A program made the translations under genes and the position numbers. A DNA stretch of 11,499 nucleotides from an uncultured Spirochaetales bacterium (GTDB taxonomy: Bacteria; Spirochaetota; Spirochaetia; Sphaerochaetales; Sphaerochaetaceae): contig CAKQTF010000017.1 of NCBI GenBank assembly GCA_934276695.1, forward strand, positions 1 through 11,499, given 5' to 3'. The notes beneath the pieces were generated by a model. It had not been told where the DNA came from, did not search any database, and saw only the letters and a program-made list of their open reading frames with translations. This document shows positions 7,331-11,499 of this stretch, one piece after another. Positions within the stretch are counted from its first letter, which is position 1; each line of letters begins with the position of its first letter.

Positions 7331-7369
7331 AAAAGAGCGGCATAGGACTGGAAGTCCTGCCGCTCTTTT
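7331..7369 (+). terminator. intrinsic terminator of valS (bidirectional look)
   Basis: AAAAGAGCGGC (7331-7341) pairs perfectly with GCCGCTCTTTT (7359-7369). AGGACT (7344-7349) pairs with AGTCCT (7353-7358) around a GGA loop, with a two-base AT bulge. The T-run ends the stem on the plus strand and the A-run gives the same on the minus strand, so it may stop transcription both ways. It lies 33 nt after the valS stop. Confidence 0.9.
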
Positions 7370-7430
7370 CTATAGGCCGACCTTTGATATGCGTGGATTT
7401 ATTGGCTGGTGTATCTGATGCATGGCTTTT

Positions 7431-7470
7431 ATGAATAAAAAACAGTGCCTGATAATCAATCAGCCACTGT
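7431..7470 (-). terminator. intrinsic terminator of the histone-like gene
   Basis: On the minus strand ACAGTG/CACTGT (7442-7447 with 7465-7470) and ATCAG/CTGAT (7449-7453 with 7459-7463) form a 12-position stem with one internal mismatch and a 5-nt loop. A run of six T (complement of 7437-7442) follows, continuing into ATT. It lies about 100 nt after the stop codon of the 62-aa gene, and no other minus gene lies between, so it probably ends that transcript. Confidence 0.8.
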
Positions 7471-7572
7471 ATGCTGTAAGCCTTATCATCCAGATGCCAG
7501 AGATACTGTTTTACAGGCTGTTCTGAATCCTGATATGGAATCCAGGATTATCTCATATTCAATCAGGAACTC
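7471..7572 (-). other. 3' untranslated region of the histone-like mRNA
   Basis: About 100 nt lie between the stop codon of the 62-aa gene and its terminator. I see no supported ORF. It holds one clean stem, AATCCTG (7526-7532) with CAGGATT (7543-7549) and a 10-nt loop, plus a short CTGT/ACAG stem near 7506-7515. Function, if any, is unknown. Confidence 0.4.
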
Positions 7573-7761
7573 TTATTTCCCTTCTTCCATCTTCTCTTTG
7601 GCTTCCTGTATTTCCTTTCTCCGTTCTTTTGCGAGCTTTGTGAGTTCGGTAAGTGCTTTTCTTGCACGGGAAGATGAGGCTTTTATGCCTTTTTCCTCAA
7701 ATTTGGCATTTTCTGCGATATATGCTTCATACTGGGCGACAATAGCTTCATGTGTAGTCAT
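7573..7761 (-). CDS. histone H1-like (Hc1-like) small basic protein
   Basis: A 62-aa Lys/Glu/Ala-rich helical protein without Cys, Trp or Pro. The central part, EKGIKASSSRARKALTEL followed by TKLAKERRKE, fits the pattern of the Hc1/bacterial histone H1-like family (KGnKAaxxRxRxxxxxLxKxAKxxRKE), known from chlamydial Hc1 and small Bacteroidota proteins. Such proteins bind DNA non-specifically and compact the nucleoid. Here the long Lys-rich tail of chlamydial Hc1 is missing; the C-terminus is a short mixed-charge helix (IQEAKEKMEEGK). The start is supported by AAGGAAGG seven nt upstream, and the gene has its own promoter and terminator, so it is monocistronic. It is antisense to a spurious plus-strand reading frame. 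The family call rests on recall of the motif, and DNA binding is inferred. Confidence 0.75.
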   Translation of the reverse strand: MTTHEAIVAQYEAYIAENAKFEEKGIKASSSRARKALTELTKLAKERRKEIQEAKEKMEEGK

Positions 7762-7796
7762 ATAACAACCTTCCTTTTATTAAGTCTTATTCTGTG

Positions 7797-7824
7797 ATTT
7801 TATCATACTTTGTTGTGATGGCAA
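7797..7824 (-). promoter_or_regulatory. putative SigA promoter of the histone-like gene
   Basis: On the minus strand TTGCCA (7819-7824) and TAAAAT (7797-7802) are separated by 16 nt. A start near 7790 gives a leader of roughly 28 nt containing the AAGGAAGG ribosome site (complement of 7769-7776). Confidence 0.55.
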
Positions 7825-7843
7825 TAAATATTGATAAAAAATC

Positions 7844-7853
7844 CGAATATTCG
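7844..7853. repeat. 10-bp perfect palindrome upstream of the histone-like promoter
   Basis: CGAATATTCG is self-complementary and sits about 20 bp upstream of the -35 element of the 62-aa gene. It could be a regulator site, but a single short AT-rich palindrome can arise by chance. Confidence 0.25.
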
Positions 7854-7923
7854 TTACTATATTGGCCTTTTTTCTGGTATGCCCATATGTATTCTTATCC
7901 AATAATTGACGCATTATGGCAGA

Positions 7924-7956
7924 AGAAAAGCCCCAGCCTATTTCATCCGGGGCTTT
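7924..7956 (-). terminator. intrinsic terminator of the lon-trhP-TPR-GT2 cluster
   Basis: On the minus strand AAAGCCCC (7949-7956) pairs with GGGGCTTT (7927-7934), extended inward by a G-U and a G-C pair. The following minus-strand sequence is T/C-rich (TTTTCTTCT). It lies about 40 nt after the glycosyltransferase stop. Confidence 0.85.
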
Positions 7957-7960
7957 GCGT

Positions 7961-7975
7961 CCAGGCAGTGCCTGG
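7961..7975 (-). repeat. GC-rich hairpin ahead of the operon terminator
   Basis: CCAGGC (7961-7966) and GCCTGG (7970-7975) form a perfect 6-bp stem with a 3-nt loop. It lies between the glycosyltransferase stop codon (7997) and the terminator hairpin, making a tandem double-hairpin 3' end. There is no T-run of its own on the minus strand. Confidence 0.6.
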
Positions 7976-7996
7976 TCTTTCATTTGTTCCAGAAAA

Positions 7997-9151
7997 TCAG
8001 ATAACCCTGCCTTTCCATATGAAATTCTTGCCTGAGAGCCGTCTGTATACTCCATGGATGTAGAGCCAGCACAGCACGAGCAGTGTAAGAGGGCATGACA
8101 TGGATATCAGCTTTCTGTAGTTTATGTTCCTTGATCCGCAGAACCATGCAGTATACAGCATAAACCATCCAAGGAACAGTGAAACGGCATATGGGTTCTC
8201 AAATGGGATGAAGAACAGCCCAGCAATGCTTATGAATGGTGAAATGGCCATAAGTATGAGTGCAGCAACGAGAGGGATCAGAAGAATGACTGTCATTGGT
8301 TTTACTGGGAATACCCCGACAACTGATCTCTCGATTCCTCTGAATGCCTCCTTCCTCTCATGATACATGTAGCATGCAACATCCTCTGATAGATTCACAA
8401 AGCCGTATTTCTTCTTATTCTTCACGAATAGCCTTACAATGGACATGTCATCGCAGACAACATTGCTGCCGAGAGATCCATATCCTCCGACGCTGTCATA
8501 ATCATCCTTTCTGACCATTATGAACTGACCGATTGCAAAAGTCAGTGCAGAGAGCTGCAGCTTATGAAGGATAGCCTGCGGGACAAGCACATTTGCAAAC
8601 AGCATCGCTGCCATTGAGACACTTCCCCAGTAGCTTTCACATAGCTCAGTCGGAAAACCGGAGATTATGCTAAGCCTGTGCTTAAGCATCATATTCAGTG
8701 TGTGCTCAACGGCATGCGTGGCATGTGCGCAGTCAGCATCCGTCATAAGAAGATAATCGCCAGTTGCGTGCGGAATCAGCTGCAGCAGGGCATTTATCTT
8801 ACCATTCTTTGTGAGCTTTACATCAGGATTGCTCATATAGCTTATCACACGCTTGTCCTTTTTCCTGAATCTATCGATAACAGCCTGTGTATTATCTGTT
8901 GACTGATCATTTATGACAAGGATTTCAATATTGTGGTATGTCTGTTTTACAAGGGAATCAAGAAGCCTGCCTAAGTTGTGCTCCTCATTTCTTGCAGGGA
9001 TTATGATAGATACCTTCGGCCCATTGTCGCAGTCTGCAATGGAGTCGGTCCTGTTCATTATTGAAAAGTATATTATGTTTGTCATCGTTGTTATGAATGC
9101 ATAAATCCCGACAACAAACATTATAACGGCGATTATTTCAAAGAAGATCAT
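7997..9151 (-). CDS. membrane-anchored family 2 glycosyltransferase
   Basis: A 384-aa GT-A enzyme that transfers an activated sugar to an unknown acceptor at the cytoplasmic membrane. One N-terminal hydrophobic helix spans about 3-30. The GT2 core starts with PKVSIIIPARNEEHNLGRLL (45-64) and ILVINDQSTDNT (77-88), followed by the metal-binding TDAD at 137-140. The CDD at 233-235 is a good candidate for the catalytic-base region. At the expected QxxRW position the sequence reads RGIERS (271-276), so that motif is degenerate. At least two, probably three, further membrane helices follow in 285-368, and the protein ends with a short FIWKGR tail. The layout resembles CrtQ/HpnB-type lipid glycosyltransferases, but no carotenoid or hopanoid genes are present, so the substrate is open. 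The ATG overlaps the stop of the TPR gene by one base (TGATG), with GAGAGGTGA upstream. Confidence 0.85.
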   Translation of the reverse strand: MIFFEIIAVIMFVVGIYAFITTMTNIIYFSIMNRTDSIADCDNGPKVSIIIPARNEEHNLGRLLDSLVKQTYHNIEILVINDQSTDNTQAVIDRFRKKDKRVISYMSNPDVKLTKNGKINALLQLIPHATGDYLLMTDADCAHATHAVEHTLNMMLKHRLSIISGFPTELCESYWGSVSMAAMLFANVLVPQAILHKLQLSALTFAIGQFIMVRKDDYDSVGGYGSLGSNVVCDDMSIVRLFVKNKKKYGFVNLSEDVACYMYHERKEAFRGIERSVVGVFPVKPMTVILLIPLVAALILMAISPFISIAGLFFIPFENPYAVSLFLGWFMLYTAWFCGSRNINYRKLISMSCPLTLLVLCWLYIHGVYRRLSGKNFIWKGRVI

Positions 9152-9879
9152 CAGTCACCTCTCTTTTCTTCTACTTCCTTCAATGTTTCAAGTACAAGAG
9201 GGTCTTTTTTATAGAATGTCTTTGCTTTTGTAAGATATGCATATGCATCATCATATTCCTCTCTCTGGGCGTGTGCATAGCCCAGTGCTGTGTAAAGGCC
9301 TGCTTCATCAAGGTAAGAGATTCCTTCTCTGTTCTTTTCTATGTCAGAAAGCAGCCTTATTGCCTTCCTGTATGAGCCACCGGCTATTGCCGGAGTGTAA
9401 ATTAGCCTCCAGCACTCAGTTATGGCTGCATAGAATTCATCAGGATACTTCTCATAGAGTGCTTTTGTGAGTTTCGAGTTCTCGATGCCGACTGACATCT
9501 CTTTGTTCACATAGTATCTTGCTGATGTGTAGTCAACTTCCGCAACGAGCCTCTCATATTCAGATGCATCTGATCCGATCTGATCCATGTAAAAGCCTTC
9601 CAGATCCACATGCTCCTTTGCTTTTGCCTTGTTCCTTATATCCTTATAGTAACGGGCCATATGGTATTCTATGCGGGATCTCTCCGTCATTGATATATCA
9701 GATGAGGTATATGCCTCATACAATGGGATTATAACAGATTCCTTCTCTTCATTCTTCAGTGCTGTGATAAGACTGCTGAAAAGAGGATTGCTGTTTGCTG
9801 ATGCAAATGAATCCTGGTATGCAGATACTGTGAATACTGCAGCTGTGAGCAGTAAGATTATTAATATGCATCTTTTCAT
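9151..9879 (-). CDS. secreted TPR-like protein of unknown function
   Basis: A 242-aa protein with a clear signal peptide: Lys-Arg start, a hydrophobic core at about 4-17, and a likely cleavage after VSA at residue 20. There is no lipobox cysteine after the core, so it is probably released or loosely attached outside the membrane. The mature part is helical. The segment 195-228 (LYTALGYAHAQREEYDDAYA onward) fits a tetratricopeptide repeat, and 69-90 and 115-145 are weaker repeat-like helices. TPRs mediate protein-protein contacts; no catalytic motif is seen. The start overlaps the stop of the U32 gene as ATGA, with AGAGGAAAGGA upstream, and its end overlaps the glycosyltransferase start, so translation of the three is coupled. 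A role as an envelope partner of the glycosyltransferase is inference from position only. Confidence 0.75.
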   Translation of the reverse strand: MKRCILIILLLTAAVFTVSAYQDSFASANSNPLFSSLITALKNEEKESVIIPLYEAYTSSDISMTERSRIEYHMARYYKDIRNKAKAKEHVDLEGFYMDQIGSDASEYERLVAEVDYTSARYYVNKEMSVGIENSKLTKALYEKYPDEFYAAITECWRLIYTPAIAGGSYRKAIRLLSDIEKNREGISYLDEAGLYTALGYAHAQREEYDDAYAYLTKAKTFYKKDPLVLETLKEVEEKRGD

Positions 9880-11111
9880 TTCACTATCCTTTCCTCTGAT
9901 AAGCGCCTGAGTATATAGCCGGGCTTAAGCGGAATCTCTGTCCTGATGTATCCATCCTTTCCATGGTCAAGCTGGAATAGGGGAAAGCCTTCCTTATCTG
10001 TCAGATTGATGCTGTCATCTCTTAGAAGCGGGACATCAGGCCCTATGAATTCTATGCACTGGCCACGCTTGATCTGGTTCTTGCATTCAATCTTATAAAG
10101 TCCATCACTGATCTTCTCTCCGATTGTTCCCAGGAATGTATAGTTCCTTTCATATCCATAGCTTGTTGGACGCGATACATCGTCAGTACGTGTCTCAACT
10201 GGTTTATCTGAGTAGAAGAATCCTGTTGTGTACTCTCTATGTGATACATCGAATATATCACGCTTGTAACTGTCAAGGTCCGGAGCATTATCAATGGCTT
10301 TTCTGTATGCGCGTGTGACTACAGCAACATAGTAAACGCTCTTCATCCTGCCTTCAATCTTCAGCGAAGACAGTCCTGCATCCTCTAGGTCCTTTATGTG
10401 GTCTATCATGCATAGGTCTTTTGATGACAGTATTGTCGTGTATCCATCATTCTCTTCGATAGGGTAGTACAGGCCTGGCCTTTCTTCCTCTTCAATGGCA
10501 TAGTGCATCTTATAATTCCATCTGCATGTGTGTGAGCAGTCTCCCTGGTTTCCGCTCCTGCCTGCAAGGTGTGCTGATAGAAGGCATCTGCCAGAGTATG
10601 CCATGCACATTGCACCATGCACAAATGCCTCAAGCTCCAGTTCCGGTACTCTGTCTTTTATTCTTCTTATATCACTCAGGCTTGCCTCTCTTCCAAGAAT
10701 CACCCGGGAGAATCCCATATTGTAGAATGCTTTTGCAGCCTCACTGTTTATGCAGCTGGCCTGTGTTGAGAGATGCAGCTCCTTATCCGGGAAGCTCTTC
10801 CTGAGAAAATCGATAGTTCCGATATCTGAGACAATGAAAGCATCAAAAGGCCATGTGCTGATCTCATCCTTCATTGCTTTCAGCTCTTCAATCTGATTCT
10901 CATGGAAGATTATATTCATAGTACAGTAAAGTTTTTTCCCGGTCTTTGCTTTAAGCTCTCTTACTCTTTCTTTTTCCTTTTCTCCGAAATTGCCGGCATT
11001 GGCTCTCAGAGAAAAGCTGGTGAGACCCATATAGGCCGCATCAGCTCCGTATAAAAATGCTGTTTCCAGCTTCTCAATATTGCCTGCAGGAGATAATAAT
11101 TCTATTGCCAC
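9876..11111 (-). CDS. trhP: U32 family protein, tRNA uridine-34 hydroxylase type (TrhP/YrrO/YegQ-like)
   Basis: A 411-aa protein formerly annotated as collagenase-like peptidase U32. Family members of the YegQ/YrrO branch use prephenate to hydroxylate wobble uridine 34 in tRNA on the way to (m)cmo5U. It begins with ELLSPAGNIEKLETAFLYGADAAY (4-27), typical of the TIM-barrel start. The U32 signature runs EAFVHGAMCMAYSGRCLLS at 161-179, followed by GNQGDCSHTCRW at 188-198. The four cysteines C169, C176, C192 and C196 are kept; these are candidate iron-sulfur cluster ligands. KIEGRMKSVYYVA at 251-263 is also characteristic, and a C-terminal beta domain follows. The start codon is GTG at 11111 with AGAAGG seven nt upstream, inside the end of lon (10-nt overlap). 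Paralogues with other activities exist, so the exact substrate is not certain. Confidence 0.88.
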   Translation of the reverse strand: MAIELLSPAGNIEKLETAFLYGADAAYMGLTSFSLRANAGNFGEKEKERVRELKAKTGKKLYCTMNIIFHENQIEELKAMKDEISTWPFDAFIVSDIGTIDFLRKSFPDKELHLSTQASCINSEAAKAFYNMGFSRVILGREASLSDIRRIKDRVPELELEAFVHGAMCMAYSGRCLLSAHLAGRSGNQGDCSHTCRWNYKMHYAIEEEERPGLYYPIEENDGYTTILSSKDLCMIDHIKDLEDAGLSSLKIEGRMKSVYYVAVVTRAYRKAIDNAPDLDSYKRDIFDVSHREYTTGFFYSDKPVETRTDDVSRPTSYGYERNYTFLGTIGEKISDGLYKIECKNQIKRGQCIEFIGPDVPLLRDDSINLTDKEGFPLFQLDHGKDGYIRTEIPLKPGYILRRLSEERIVK

Positions 11112-11499
11112 TTAAACACCTTCTGGAAAGCCTCAGCTCTTTCTAGGTTCTCTTCTTTCCTTTCTTCTATAGCCTTCTGCTTTCTCTTGTTATCTAGTTC
11201 TATCAGTTTAGCCATATCCAGCCGCTTTGTCTTCTCTTCAGGGAATGCAAGGCTGATCACTTCTGATATGTCCGAAATAGGGTGGAATACCACATCTCCT
11301 TTGACCTCTGCATCAAGTTTATCAAGATCTATCCTGTTTCTTTCCGGGATTATTATCTCCTTTATCCCATTTCTTCTCGCCGCAAGGATTTTCTCCTTCA
11401 GGCCTCCGATCGGAGTGACTCTGCCCGTGAGTGTCAGCTCGCCGGTCATTGCCATATGCTGCTTCATCGGCTGGTTCCTGAACATGGACCACAGTGCAG
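11102..11499 (-). CDS. lon: ATP-dependent Lon protease, C-terminal part
   Basis: The reverse strand carries the last 131 or so codons of Lon; the gene continues beyond the right edge, so the ATPase domain and the catalytic serine are not visible. The protease-domain signature MAMTGELTLTGRVTPIGGLKEK is present (contiguous motif seen at about 11455-11390), and the lysine in GGLKEK corresponds to the catalytic Lys of the Ser-Lys dyad. The following HPISDISEVISLAF matches the usual end of Lon. About 46 additional, highly charged residues follow (11105-11245), rich in Lys, Glu and Arg and probably helical, which is longer than most Lon proteins. An apparent start at 11485 is only an internal Met. 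The stop overlaps the GTG of the U32 gene by 10 nt, so lon is the upstream member of the minus-strand cluster. Confidence 0.94.
   Translation of the reverse strand, partial: ALWSMFRNQPMKQHMAMTGELTLTGRVTPIGGLKEKILAARRNGIKEIIIPERNRIDLDKLDAEVKGDVVFHPISDISEVISLAFPEEKTKRLDMAKLIELDNKRKQKAIEERKEENLERAEAFQKVFKWQ

Noticed and set aside
7376..7430. Possible small gene or RNA between the two facing terminators
   Set aside because: Only about 55 bp, with no promoter, ribosome site or stable fold visible.
7445..7765. 106-aa plus-strand reading frame over the histone-like gene
   Set aside because: The minus strand has promoter, ribosome site, terminator and family motif. The plus frame starts inside the terminator stem and has no Shine-Dalgarno.
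7780..8055. 91-aa minus frame overlapping the glycosyltransferase 3' end
   Set aside because: It reads through the operon terminator in another frame and lacks a ribosome site.
7794..8063. 89-aa plus frame between the histone-like and glycosyltransferase genes
   Set aside because: It covers the minus promoter, the terminator and the end of the glycosyltransferase, and has no ribosome site or plausible protein features.
1..11499. CRISPR arrays, insertion sequences, phage genes, tRNA or rRNA
   Set aside because: No regularly spaced repeats, transposase-like proteins, terminal repeats or cloverleaf/rRNA signatures were seen on either strand.

Overview
The window looks like chromosomal core sequence of a low-to-mid GC Bacillota. 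Shine-Dalgarno sites are AGGAGG-like, promoters are SigA-type, and intrinsic terminators are short GC hairpins with T-tails. TGA is used as a stop and TGG as Trp, so the Mycoplasma genetic code does not apply. Arg AGG/AGA and Ile ATA codons are common. A Clostridia or Erysipelotrichia relative is plausible, but I cannot fix the genus from sequence alone. I see no prophage, insertion sequence, CRISPR array, tRNA or rRNA.

Layout from left to right. (1) A divergent pair: murB (partial, minus) and cysS (plus). cysS is followed 27 nt later by an ECF sigma factor whose end overlaps a ZAS-type membrane anti-sigma factor. (2) glgA (glycogen/starch synthase, minus) converges on the anti-sigma gene and diverges from valS (plus), which ends at a strong bidirectional-looking terminator. 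(3) A short monocistronic minus gene encodes a 62-aa histone H1-like (Hc1-like) basic protein with its own promoter and terminator. (4) A minus-strand cluster enters from the right edge: lon (C-terminal part), a U32-family tRNA hydroxylase homologue (TrhP/YrrO/YegQ type), a secreted TPR-like protein and a membrane-anchored family 2 glycosyltransferase. Every junction overlaps by 1-10 nt, and the cluster ends at a hairpin plus terminator.

Functionally the region mixes housekeeping genes (two aminoacyl-tRNA synthetases, peptidoglycan precursor synthesis, protein quality control, tRNA wobble modification) with storage polysaccharide synthesis, a trans-membrane stress-signalling pair, a small nucleoid protein and an envelope glycosyltransferase. 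I found no clear new defence or mobile system. The observations most worth a second look are the Hc1-like protein in a Bacillota-like genome, the apparently leaderless murB and glgA, the sigma/anti-sigma pair placed directly behind cysS, and the unusual lon-trhP-TPR-GT2 translationally coupled cluster.
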